A stretch of 64,000 nucleotides of DNA from an uncultured Clostridia bacterium (GTDB taxonomy: Bacteria; Bacillota; Clostridia; Christensenellales; UBA1242): positions 1 through 64,000 of the forward strand of contig CAKVLS010000005.1 of assembly GCA_934757865.1 (NCBI GenBank), read 5' to 3'. This document shows, one piece after another, positions 53,584 through 63,212 of this stretch (within the stretch, counting starts at the first letter, position 1; every line of letters starts with the position of its first letter). Under the pieces are notes generated by a model, which saw only the letters and a program-made list of their open reading frames with translations, was not told the DNA's origin and did not search any database. A program made the position numbers and the translations under genes.

Positions 53584-54621
53584 TTAGTTTTCAAATTGTT
53601 TTAACCAATCCTCATAAGAAATGCCTTTCTTTTTTAAACTCTCAATTAGAGCAGTATTAAATGCAGTATCCTTGCAATTGTTTTCTTCATGTTTTATATA
53701 CTCACCATGTTCATTAATTTCTATTTTTAACATTTTTGACAGCTCTTCAATTGTTATCTTTTTAATGTCCTTATGGTTATCTTCTATATTATGGTCACAA
53801 GACAAATCTCTTTTACCATACTCATTATTATGAACAAAATAATCACATTCTGACGCTTTGCATGTGTAATTATATCCATTTTTAAATATTTCTTTTATAA
53901 GGGCAATTCTTAATTCATAATCAGTTTCTTTTATCGTATCCGAGATACAAATTGCTTTCCAAGAAAATCTGTCAGAATACTTTTCTGCAATATTTTTTAA
54001 ATCTCTTGAGAATTTTCTTCTTAATGTTTTTTCACTTAGCTCGTGCTTATCTCCATTTCTTTTACTTTTATCACATAATTCCAATAAATCGCTTAAAGTT
54101 ATACTTAACTTATCACAAATTTCTTTGGTAACTAACATTGAAATTTCAGCATCATCACAACTTTTATGTTCTTTTAAGTTTGAAATATCAATTCCTAGAT
54201 CGTTTACAATATTATCAAGACTCCTAGTTTTATATTTTTTATTCAATTGATAATAAAAATCTTGTGTATCATACACATCTAAATCAATATTATCACAATC
54301 ATATCTTTCACAAGCAATTTTTAGATATTGTATGTCTGCTGTAATACTATGTCCTAAAAGTATTTGATTTGAACGAGTTAATAAATTTTTTATATCTTCA
54401 TAATAATACTTAAATGTTTTCTGCTTTTGGAATGTGCTTTCTGTATATGCTAAATTTATCCTTGGGTCAAATCCATCACGCCCAAGTTTAAATCTCCATT
54501 GTGGGTTTATTACTATATCGTTCTTCTCTAAAATATTAAAATTTTCATCTATAATAACATAACCAAAAGAACATATATGTTTGCCATCACAACATTCTAT
54601 ATCAAAATATAAATAATTCAT
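53584..54621 (-). CDS. DEDDh 3'-5' exonuclease family protein
   Basis: 345 residues. The N-terminal 175 form an RNase T/DnaQ-type exonuclease: LYFDIECCDGKHICSFG (Asp and Glu of motif I), LLGHSITADIQYLK (motif II Asp), and EHKSCDDAEISMLV (motif III His and Asp), so all DEDDh residues are present. The rest is a C-terminal region I cannot place, with a Cys/His set (CKASECDYFVH, CDHN) that could bind zinc and a charged helical end. The ATG follows AAGGAG. It is the last gene of the WYL-hsdRMS operon, 9 bases after the small unknown gene. A role in degrading foreign nucleic acid is inference from context. Confidence 0.8.
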   Translation of the reverse strand: MNYLYFDIECCDGKHICSFGYVIIDENFNILEKNDIVINPQWRFKLGRDGFDPRINLAYTESTFQKQKTFKYYYEDIKNLLTRSNQILLGHSITADIQYLKIACERYDCDNIDLDVYDTQDFYYQLNKKYKTRSLDNIVNDLGIDISNLKEHKSCDDAEISMLVTKEICDKLSITLSDLLELCDKSKRNGDKHELSEKTLRRKFSRDLKNIAEKYSDRFSWKAICISDTIKETDYELRIALIKEIFKNGYNYTCKASECDYFVHNNEYGKRDLSCDHNIEDNHKDIKKITIEELSKMLKIEINEHGEYIKHEENNCKDTAFNTALIESLKKKGISYEDWLKQFEN

Positions 54622-54630
54622 TTTTTCTCC

Positions 54631-55124
54631 TTAGCGAATAACAACAGGACTAGGCCCATAATATGGTGCGCTTAATAAAAAGTCAATATAATCTGTTTCA
54701 ACAATCAAATTATCATTCTTATCATATTGATGAACTTTGTAAAAATATTTCCCAAAAGCTAAATCTGTTATAGATTTGTAAAACATTCCGTCTTCAACTT
54801 TAAAAATTCCCATCAATTGTTTATCATTATCAAATAAAGAAATTTTTGTTAATGCTACATTATTATTTGCATTAGCAAGTCTAATAGCTATCAGATTTGT
54901 TCCACAAGAATGTTTTACGTTTAATTTTTGAAGAAGTTCAATCTTTTCATCTGTTATAAGTCCCTTATATAATTCAGTTTTAACTTCAACAATAAGTGGT
55001 TCAATCATATCATAGTTAAAATGAACTTCGAGTTTTTTTATTTCATTTTTAAAATCAAAATCAATAACACAAACATCAATATTTTGAAATACTGATTTAT
55101 GGGTATTAAACTCTTTTTGCCCAT
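54631..55124 (-). pseudogene. Small protein gene of unknown function, probably frameshifted at its 5' end
   Basis: The first in-frame ATG is at 55008 (125 residues, MIEPLIVEVKTELYKGLITDEKIELLQ...). Coding-like sequence in the same frame continues upstream for 45 more codons to 55143 without ATG, GTG or TTG. An ATG at 55124-55122 (MGKK...) lies one base out of frame; one extra A in the AAAAA run at 55118-55114 would join it to the open frame and give about 164 residues. No family is recognised; the fold looks beta-rich. It sits between hsdS and the exonuclease gene, 9 bases before the latter. A rare ATT start is another possibility. Confidence 0.55.
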
Positions 55125-55151
55125 TATTAAAATAAATAATAATTTACCAAA

Positions 55152-56279
55152 CTATTCATCAATGATAGCTTGACCATTCATGAGTAAGGGTAAAATAAAA
55201 TTGCGAATTTTTATTAATCTTTCATTTTCTTTTTCATTTTTTTCAATATAATCTAAGTATTTATTAAGAGATAAAAGTAAATTGTGGTTATTTGGTATAA
55301 TTATCTCGATATTTTCGACATCTGATTTGCTTATAAATTTAACAATAGAACCGGAAGATGCCTTTTTAAACTTTTGAACGAGTTTTAATGCTGACATATA
55401 TAATGTCCCATAGTATAAACTATCACTTGGGATTAATACATAAGTCCTCTGATAAGCATTAAATTCGCCATTATAATGCTTTACATTAAAATCACCATTG
55501 CCAGCTATTAAAATTGATTGACCACTAAATGCTGGTTTATCACAATTTATAGTTTCTTTTGAGCAAGTAAAGAATTTATACTTGCCATTTGAGTTTCCAA
55601 AGTTTGCATCTTCTTTCCCAGTTTTCACTTCTAATATGTCTTTACAAAGAAGTTTTGAACAGTTTGACACATTATTTTGCGCTTGCTTTATGAAATAATA
55701 ATCATAAAAAGTATTCATAAGTTCTTGTAAATTATTATTTATCGCATTATTATTTTCAATTTTTTTATCAATACTTGAAAAAATATTTCCAATTCTTCTT
55801 TGTTCATCTAATTCTGGCATATAGACAATCAAATCCAAAATTGAGTCTATCGTTAGTGTGTATCTTTGACCACTTCCACTTGCATTTAATTCAAAATATC
55901 TTTTTGCTGTTTGCGAATGAAGATAAGCATTAAGATATTTACCATCTAACAATTTTTCATTAGGTATAATTAAAGCATTGTGATAACCCAATATCATGTT
56001 ATTTATATCATCTGCTATATATGTTGATATTCCTATATCATCTCTTGTTTCACTATCTTTGGTTAAAGCAACATTCCCTTTTCTTAATGTAAACTTTTCT
56101 ATTTCACTATCCGAAGCTGTTGAAACCATAAAATCTTTTGCAATTTTATTTGTTATAGCCCAATTTTTATAAACATCTACATAATTACATAAAACAACTT
56201 CTTTTTGGTTTTCTTTTGATTTTTTATCAACATTGCTTAAATATACAGTTGCGACATCTCCTAATCTACATTTTTTCAT
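55152..56279 (-). CDS. hsdS: Type I restriction enzyme specificity subunit HsdS
   Basis: DNA-recognition subunit, 375 residues, a normal length. Two target-recognition halves: about 1-150 (CRLGDVATVYLSN...) followed by the conserved helix LPE-like segment ELDEQRRIGNIFSSIDKKIENNNAINNNLQELMNTFYDYYF (about 158-198), and a second half (about 205-340) followed by LSLNKYLDYIEKNEKENERLIKIRNFILPLLMNGQ. The paired coiled-coil spacers match the HsdS plan. It starts 14 bases inside the end of hsdM. No second hsdS copy or inverted repeat for phase switching was seen. Confidence 0.93.
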   Translation of the reverse strand: MKKCRLGDVATVYLSNVDKKSKENQKEVVLCNYVDVYKNWAITNKIAKDFMVSTASDSEIEKFTLRKGNVALTKDSETRDDIGISTYIADDINNMILGYHNALIIPNEKLLDGKYLNAYLHSQTAKRYFELNASGSGQRYTLTIDSILDLIVYMPELDEQRRIGNIFSSIDKKIENNNAINNNLQELMNTFYDYYFIKQAQNNVSNCSKLLCKDILEVKTGKEDANFGNSNGKYKFFTCSKETINCDKPAFSGQSILIAGNGDFNVKHYNGEFNAYQRTYVLIPSDSLYYGTLYMSALKLVQKFKKASSGSIVKFISKSDVENIEIIIPNNHNLLLSLNKYLDYIEKNEKENERLIKIRNFILPLLMNGQAIIDE

Positions 56280-57930
56280 ACTTCACCTTCTTTAATTGTG
56301 AAAGTATTTCTTCTTGCAATTTATTACCTTCCGCAAATAAATCATTCAACTCATTTTGATATGTTGTCATTTTTTCATTAAATTCTTCAGGTGTCAAATC
56401 AACATACTCAATTTTAACATCAAAGTATTGACCAGCAGCAAGTGAATAATTTTTTTCTTTTATTTGGTCGTATGTTACTGAGACTGTGAAATCATCTTCA
56501 ACCTTATGCTCAATAAAAACATTAACGATTTTATCAAGTTCTTCTTGGCTCAATACTGTCTTTTGGTTTTTACCTACCTTTTCTTTTGTCCCAAGTTTAG
56601 AAGCGTCCATTAAAAGAACTTCACCATCAAAATTTGTTTTATCAATAAATAAAACAGATACATTTGTTCCAGTATTGGCAAAGATATTTGATGGCATTGA
56701 GATAACACCACGAAGCCATTTATTATCAATGATTTTTTCTCTAATTTTTCTTTCAATACCACTTTTAGCGGTTATAAAACCTGTTGGAACTACTATTGCG
56801 GCTTTGCCACCATCTTTTAATGAATACAAAATATGTTGGATAAAACAAAGATATATTGCCATTTTGTCTTTGTCTTTGTTTGGTATATTTGGAACTCCTG
56901 CGAAAAATCTTTGAGTATTTTTCCAATCATTTTCTATTTTATCTCTTGATGAAGAAAAGTCTGTTTTAAAAGGTGGATTTGATGTTATAAAATCAAATTG
57001 TTTTAAACCTGATGTTTCATCGTCCTTCACTTTATAATGAGCTGGACTTGTTAAAGTATCGCCTTCAATGATATTTTCAAGAGATTCCTTTAAACCGTTT
57101 AAAAGCATATTTATTCTTAGAAATCTTGATGATTTTTGTGAAATATCTTGTGTATAAACTCTTGCTTTGTTACCAAATTTTCCATTTCCTAATTCGTGTG
57201 CCAAATGCAAAACAAGCGAACCTGAACCAGCACTTGGGTCATATATTTCGTATATTTTATCTTCTACACCTGACATGTGGACAAGAATTTTGGCAATAGC
57301 ACTTGATAGTGCTTGTGGTGTAAAGTATTCAGCATAGGTTCCGCTTGCAACGTTGTAATTTGAAATTAAATATTCAAAAATTGTGCTAAAAAAGTCGTAA
57401 CTTCCTTTTATTGTTTCACCAAAATCAAATCTATCTCTTGTAATGTATGAGAAGATATTTCTAACAAAACCATTCCTTTTTGATGGCTCAACATATTCAG
57501 TAATTGATGTAAACAATGGTTTTTTGCTACCTTCTGCGGTTTCAACACTGAAAGATGTGTTTTGTGGATAATTTGAAATTTTTTTTAAAGTTTCATCAAA
57601 TTGTTTATAAAAGTCATCATCATTTAAGTGGTTCACTAAATAATCAATGGTATCTTCGTAAGCAAAGGCAACATCTTGTGGATATGTATTATAAAATGCG
57701 TCCAAATAATCATTTTCATTCTTTATAATATCATTAAAGTCAACGCCTAATTATTGTGCTAAATGTTTTAAATTTGCAGTAAAATTGTCATTCAAGAATT
57801 TGTAAAGGAAAACAGAAGTAACAACTATTTCTTCCCCTGCTGTATTCGATAAACCATTTTGAGAACATAGTCCTTGTAAATCATCAATGATTTCTTTAAT
57901 GTTATTCTCTAATTCTACATAATTTGTCAT
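56266..57930 (-). pseudogene. hsdM: Type I DNA methyltransferase HsdM, interrupted by in-frame TAA
   Basis: Adenine-N6 methyltransferase subunit. The natural start is ATG 57930 with GGAGATGAG upstream, 11 bases after hsdR. It reads MTNYVELENNIKEIIDDLQG... for 59 codons, meets TAA (57753-57751), then continues in the same frame (LGVDFNDIIKNENDYLDAFYN...) to 56266. The core has YDPSAGSGSLVLHL for S-adenosylmethionine and the catalytic SNPPF in FITSNPPFKTDF. Full length would be about 554 residues, normal for HsdM. A downstream TTG (57705) could start a shorter form lacking about 75 N-terminal residues, but no ribosome site is seen. Single-base nonsense mutation, sequence error or readthrough are all possible. 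Confidence 0.85.
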
Positions 57931-57941
57931 TTTCTCATCTC

Positions 57942-60900
57942 CTAATTATCATCTCTATATAACAATAAGTTGATATATAAATTTTCCAAAATATCATCAT
58001 ACGAAGATTTTATTGCTGTAAACAATTTAGCCTTTACAAGTTCTATTGTTACTTTTGCTTTTGTTGTATCAACAAATCCTTTCTTACCCTGAACAATCAA
58101 AGCATCATCGTAAATTATATCTTTTATATTATTGTATATAATTGCAAGCACTTTTTCTAATACCGAACGGTCAATATCAGTTTCTACTACGCAATCACTC
58201 AATGTTTTAACAAAACCATAACTTCCACCATAGGTTCTTGATAATCTTTCATTTTCCTCATTGATTTTTTTGCTTTCTTCAAGTGCTTTTTTAAGTTCAT
58301 TTGTCAGTTCATCAACACTGTCATATTCAAACATTTGCAATCTTTCAAATATCTTCTTTAACAATGTCTCTAGTTTTTGAACCTTAATATCTTTTTTGTT
58401 CTTGTTTTTACGAATTTCATCTTGAACTTTTCCTACAACATCTTTAATCTTGTCGTAATCTTCTGGAGTTAATGTAAATTTACTTAAATCAAGTATTGAA
58501 ATTTTTGTTTTTATAAATTCATATATAACATTTACAACTTCATCATTATTCATAATATCAAGAGTATTTAGAGTTTGTGTTGTTAAATTTATAAATGAAA
58601 TTCTATCATTAACCGCTTTTAGATACTTATTTACTTTGTCATCATCAATTAGTTCAGAATATTCTGTTGCTCTTGACAACTTAAACTCTATTGAACATTC
58701 TTTAATAGATGTTAATAACTTTTTGATTTTTAACAAAGCATCTTTGTTAAAATACTGCATCATATTGACAAATTGCTCAATATTATCTGTTGTTATGAAT
58801 GTTTTTAGGTCGTTGACTAGCTTATCAAATTTCTTTTTGATGTCTTCCTTGTCAACTACCAATCCAGACAAAGATACTTCTTCATCTCCATCTTCATTCA
58901 TATCAGCTTCTAGTTCTTTGATATAAGCGTCCAAAGTGTTGTTATATTCTTTTTCAATATCAACAAAATCTACTATGTAACCATATTTATAAACTTTTCC
59001 AGTTGGGCTTTTATATGGTCTATTTACTCTTGAAATTGTTTGTAATAATGATTGAGCCTTTGGTCCTCTTAAAAGATACATTTTCTTTAATCTTTTAACA
59101 TCATAACCTGTTGTAAGCATATAATGAACGACCAAAATGTCTGGGTAACCATTTTCCCTAAAATTGATTTGATTTTGTTTGTTTATATCGCTTTGAATAG
59201 CATTGTTTTCACTATCTGACAAAACCAAACCAGTTGTTATTTTGCTATTTTTTCTAAACCATTCATGGATTAGTTTTGCCTGTTGGTTTGAACGACAAAC
59301 AATCATTCCACCAATACTGTCGTCGGTATTGATAAATCTAAATTGTCTGAAATCTTTTTCTATGTATTTACTAATGCTTTCTATGTAATCATCAGACTCG
59401 TAAACATCTTTACTGTTTAAATCTTGGTTTTCAATATCAAGGTTTTCTCTAATTTCCGCCTTTGCAGTAGTATCAATTTGTTCCTTTTTAATTCTTAATG
59501 TATAACCATCAGCAATGGATTTATCATAAAAATATTTATGAATATAATCTCCAAACTTCAAATTAGAACGTTCTTTTTTTGTTAATAATGGTGTTCCAGT
59601 CATTGCAATGTAAATACCATTACTATCACAAGTCATTAAATTCTTAAAAAATTCCCCATGAACATTATAAGAACGGTGTGCTTCATCAACAAAAAATATT
59701 CTTTGGACTTTAACATTGTAATCATTCTCAACTTTTGGCATTTTTGATTCTTCCATTAGTTTCTGAACATTAACAATGCAAATCGTTCCAATACCATCAT
59801 TTTTACTATCCAAAGGTTTTTTCAATTCTTTTGCAAACTCTGTCTTATTGCTTACATTTATAACAGTAAAACCTCTATTTGAAAATTCAGTTGTTGCTTG
59901 TCGCATTAAATCAAGTCTATCAACAATAAAGAAGAAACGGGTATTTATGCCCTTTTTCGCAAAATAGTCTTTTATTATACGATTTGAATATGCACTTAAT
60001 GCTGTTTTACCTGAACCCTGAGTATGCCAAATAATACCATTTTTGTCCTTTTCACCCATTCTTTTTATAATAGCCCTTGTGGCAAAAAATTGTGGGTATC
60101 TCATAATGTGTTTTTGTTTAATTGGCAATTCTTCGTATGTGTTAGTTGTTGCATTATATTTCTTTTTAATTTCAGTTAAGAACATAATGCCATATCTTAA
60201 CATATACATAAATCTTTCTTTATCAAAGAATGATGTAATAAATCTATTGCAAGGTGTTAAATCTGAAAGGTTTGTCGTAAATTCTGGACTATCAACTTCA
60301 TCTGGATTGTATCCACCATCTTTAACAACATATCTTATGGTTTCATCATCTATCGTTTTAAATTTATAATTCGCATGGTATCCTTGTATATCTTCTCTAA
60401 AAAATGAGAATGAAGTGTTTTGCCCATTAGGAGTTGTATAAAATGACCCTGCTTTTACATCTTCTGCAATATCATCATCAGCTTCTTCATATTCCATATT
60501 ATTAGAAAATGCTGTAATTTGAATAAGATTAAACTATTTTTTATAGTCATCATTTTTTAATCTTTTGTTTATCATTCTCTCAAATTCAACTTGTATTCCA
60601 CCAGAATTGTTTGGGTGTTTTACTTCCAAAAATGCGAGTGGAATTCCATTGATTAAAATGTTTATATCTGGTCTAAAAGAGCCTTCTTCGGTATTCTCTT
60701 TTATACTAAAAGGCAATTCACCTACGACTGCAAAGTCGTTATTAGTAATATCTTCAAAATCAATAAGTTTAATTGCATATTCAGTAGATGTTAATCTTTT
60801 ATATAGTTCTTTTCCTAAATCATTAAATTTCATAAGACTATGAATTTCATCAATCAAAGAAAAAACATCTTCATTTGTTAATTCAATATCGTTTATTTTT

Positions 60901-61058
60901 TCTATTGCTGTTTTAAACCTATTTACAAAAATTTTTGTATTAAAATCAATCTGTGCATCTTTTAACGACTGATAGTTATAATCCAATCTTAAAAAATGAA
61001 TTATTGCCGGGAATTTAACTCTAGTATTTTCATCAAATCTTTTTAAATTACTATTCAT
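57942..61058 (-). pseudogene. hsdR: Type I restriction endonuclease HsdR, interrupted by in-frame TAG
   Basis: Restriction and translocase subunit. The start is ATG 61058 (MNSNLKRFDENTRVKF) with GAAGGAG upstream, overlapping the WYL gene by 8 bases. The first about 174 codons hold the nuclease motif RPDINILINGIPLAFLEVKHPN (PD-(D/E)xK type). TAG then occurs at 60536-60534 (...NDDYKK-stop), and the same frame goes on at once (FNLIQITAFSNNMEYEEADD). The helicase part has Walker A WHTQGSGKTALS, FFVDEAHRS, the TGTPLL motif and QTISRVNRPYKS. Total about 1038 codons, as expected for HsdR. The stop separates nuclease from motor. Confidence 0.88.
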
Positions 61059-62055
61059 CTTTGGATACTCCTTCATATTTACACATAATCTTTTTCAACA
61101 TTTCTATATATTTTTTCTTTGTTGCGACTGGCTTTATGATTTTTACATTCATTCCATATTGTAGCGCCCAATATAAAAATGCTTGTTCATTAACTTTTAG
61201 CGATACATAAAGCCCATCATCTTTTTCTTTAACTGTTATATCATTACCATACCAATCAATTACATCATTTATAGCCTTTTGATTAGCAAACTTAATTGTG
61301 GCTTCAACGGTGTCTCCTGAAAACATATAAATCTGTTCATTAACATACTTTCCAATATCAAAGTCTTTCGTATCTTGCAAGTCATTTAATGGCCTTATTG
61401 GAGTATCCAGTATCTTAATATTTGAGATACATTCAATTTTATAGTTAGCCAAAGTATCATACTTATAATAATTGCAAACAAGATAGTATTTTCCCCTATT
61501 ATTTATCATAAAGTAAGGGTTGATTATGAATTCTTTACCATCAAAGCGTGTTTTTGTCTTTTTGTTTGTCATAAACTCGTTGTAAGTAAAAGAGACTTGC
61601 TTGTTTTCCTCAATAGCTCGTGTAATGGTATCTATTGTGTAAAAGAAAGCTTTGTTATCATTTCTTGAAATATCGTCAGCCTTAAAGACATAATCATATC
61701 TTTTTTGTTCATAAATACTACTTTCACTCATCAAAGACTTAATAAGGTCTTGTGCATGACCTAACGAAATAGATTTTGAAGAAAAAACTGCGTCAATAAG
61801 AAAAGATAATTCGCTACTATCAAATGTTCTATTTACCAACGCACACCCCACATTTCTTTTCTTTTCAATATCAAGTCCATACTCTTGCATAAAACCTATA
61901 TATTTACCAATGGTTTTGGGGTCAACATCTGTATTGAATTTTTCTTTTATTTTGTCGGAAATTTCCGAATAATTAAGATAGTGCTTTTCATCTGAATACA
62001 TTTTTAATATATCCATAATGTAAAAAGACGCCAATATTCTGTCCTTAGATTCCAT
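61051..62055 (-). CDS. WYL-domain transcriptional regulator
   Basis: 334 residues: an N-terminal winged-helix region (about 5-75, YLNYSEISDKIKEKFNTDVDPKTIGKYIGFMQEYG), then a WYL domain (about 150-230, with VSFTYNEFMTN, FIINPYFMINNRGKYYLVCNYY), and a C-terminal extension (about 255-330) of WCX type. Such regulators often control defence operons and may sense nucleic acid ligands. The ATG follows GAGGTG. It is the first gene of the hsdR-hsdM-hsdS operon. Its promoter overlaps a perfect palindrome, so autoregulation is likely. Confidence 0.9.
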   Translation of the reverse strand: MESKDRILASFYIMDILKMYSDEKHYLNYSEISDKIKEKFNTDVDPKTIGKYIGFMQEYGLDIEKKRNVGCALVNRTFDSSELSFLIDAVFSSKSISLGHAQDLIKSLMSESSIYEQKRYDYVFKADDISRNDNKAFFYTIDTITRAIEENKQVSFTYNEFMTNKKTKTRFDGKEFIINPYFMINNRGKYYLVCNYYKYDTLANYKIECISNIKILDTPIRPLNDLQDTKDFDIGKYVNEQIYMFSGDTVEATIKFANQKAINDVIDWYGNDITVKEKDDGLYVSLKVNEQAFLYWALQYGMNVKIIKPVATKKKYIEMLKKIMCKYEGVSKDE

Positions 62056-62071
62056 TGCACACCTCTACAAT

Positions 62072-62092
62072 TTAAAGTATAACATACTTTAA
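62072..62092. promoter_or_regulatory. Palindromic operator over the WYL-hsd promoter
   Basis: Arms TTAAAGTAT (62072-62080) and ATACTTTAA (62084-62092) around AAC. On the minus strand it contains the extended -10 TGT TATACT (-10 at 62081-62076). Start near 62069, 14 bases before the ATG. A bound regulator would block the polymerase. Confidence 0.65.
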
Positions 62093-62172
62093 TTAAATTT
62101 GTATTTAAATTTTACATTTTTTTAGTATTTTTAATTTTGAAAGGAATTGTTGGGGATTTCAACACTACAATA

Positions 62173-62208
62173 GCAAAAAAAACTATGGTTCCAAAACCAC
62201 AGTTTTTA
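62173..62208 (-). terminator. Terminator at the end of the SLOG gene
   Basis: AAAACT-A-TGGT pairs with ACCA-C-AGTTTT around a short loop, followed on the minus strand by eight T. The original stop codon of the SLOG frame (62183) lies inside it. Confidence 0.75.
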
Positions 62209-62734
62209 CCCTACACTCTTTTGCATAATCCAAAGTTTTCTTGGTTCCCACCATTTGTTCCATTAAATAAAGCTATTACAAGTGAAGAATTATTTATCAT
62301 AAACCGATTGCGTTCCAACATACATTTTGGTCCAATATAATCATCATAAATACAACGAATACTATCCAATTGTGTAAGCAAAGACCTATACCTTTGTTTA
62401 TCTTTTTCATTCCATAATTTATCCTGAGTTTTGCATGGAATTGCTCCAATAAGTTTAATAAATGGATATGTTTTTTCAGTTCTAAAACAATTTCTGCACA
62501 AATCATATCAAACCCCAGTGCCATACCTGAAATAAACGTCTTATATCCATTTTTTATTGCTTTGATTATTTCATTCCAAAGCTGCTCTTTCATTTTTAGA
62601 CATCTTTCATCTTTTTCGTTGAATTTCCAAGGCAAACTTTGTGGACGATGTCCCGTAAAACAACAAGTGATTCTTGACAATTTAATATTCTTTTCTTTTA
62701 ATATAGTTCTCATATTTTCTAAATTGTCATTCAT
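62183..62734 (-). pseudogene. SLOG/DUF1273-like protein gene with two frameshifts
   Basis: Frame 1 from ATG 62734 (after GGAGG) reads ITCCFTGHRPQSLPWKF... KTFISGMALGFDMICAEIVLELKK, the nucleotide-binding start of the SLOG/YpsA-like family. At the A6 run (62476-62471) the proper continuation KTYPFIKLIGAIPCKTQDKLWNEKDKQRYRSLL... RNRFMINNSSLVIALFNGTNGG is in the -1 frame. At the GGG near 62240 it returns to frame 1 (TKKTLDYAKEC...VVLEP, stop at 62183). The total of 552 bases is divisible by three, so the ancestor was about 183 residues. One A lost and one G gained would explain it. Family members are common in phage-defence and mobile DNA. Confidence 0.8.
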
Positions 62735-62750
62735 GCCACATTTCCTCCAT

Positions 62751-62812
62751 AATTATGTTTTTACATAATTATAATATCACACATTTATAAAAAATGTTAT
62801 GTTTTTACATAA
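62751..62812. promoter_or_regulatory. Two copies of a TTATGT/ACATAA operator between SLOG and xre
   Basis: Inverted repeats with a TTTT centre: AATTATGT/ACATAATT (62751-62770) and TTATGT/ACATAA (62797-62812), 45 bases apart. The first adjoins the SLOG ribosome site and a minus-strand TATAAT (62773-62768). The second lies upstream of the xre extended -10 TGTTAAAAT (62832-62840). Likely binding sites of the Xre protein, controlling both directions. Confidence 0.65.
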
Positions 62813-62874
62813 TTAGTTAAAAAAATAGTTATGTTAAAATGTATTTAGTTAAAAACATAGGGAATAATTTAAAT

Positions 62875-63123
62875 ATGAAAATGAAAGTATCACAAGCAGT
62901 TGCTACTAGAATCAGAGAAATATTAACTGAAAAAAATATGACACAATATAGATTAGAGATGAATTCAGGATTATCTAAAGGGACCTTAACTTCATTGATG
63001 TATGCAAGGTATAATGGGGTAAATCTAACAACTTTGATTACTATTATTAGGACTCTTGGCATCTCAGTTGATGAGTTTTTCAAAAGTCCACTTTTTAATG
63101 AAGAAAATTTAGATTGTGATTAA
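62875..63123 (+). CDS. Xre-family helix-turn-helix regulator, 82 residues
   Basis: Small HTH_3 repressor: VATRIREILTEKNMTQYRLEMNSGLSKGTLTSLMYARYNGVNLTTLITIIRTLGISVDEFF, with the helix-turn-helix at about 22-45. The start is taken at 62875 (MKMKVSQ), with AGGGA about 11 bases upstream; an ATG at 62839 overlaps the predicted promoter and has no ribosome site. It is divergent from the SLOG gene, with paired palindromes between them, so self-repression and control of the SLOG gene are likely. Typical of mobile-element control regions. Confidence 0.85.
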   Translation: MKMKVSQAVATRIREILTEKNMTQYRLEMNSGLSKGTLTSLMYARYNGVNLTTLITIIRTLGISVDEFFKSPLFNEENLDCD

Positions 63124-63145
63124 ACCCAAAACTTGATTATTTATT

Positions 63146-63183
63146 AAAAAAATGAACTTACTTTGTTGTAAGTTCATTTTTTA
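63146..63183. terminator. Bidirectional terminator between xre and the HNH gene
   Basis: AATGAACTTAC pairs perfectly with GTAAGTTCATT around TTTGTT, with an A run before and a T run after. Confidence 0.9.
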
Positions 63184-63212
63184 CTTATGTATTTTAAAAA
63201 GTAATTGAATTA

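Noticed and set aside
55152..56279. Phase-variable hsdS inversion system
   Set aside because: Only one hsdS, no recombinase and no inverted repeats between recognition halves were seen.
57705..57753. Stop-codon reassignment in the island
   Set aside because: TAA and TAG end other intact island genes at expected places (hsdS, WYL and exonuclease genes), so a changed code does not fit.
60497..60499. ATG at 60497 as a true hsdR start
   Set aside because: It is in the middle of the HsdR protein, after the nuclease domain, in the same frame as the upstream part, with no ribosome site.
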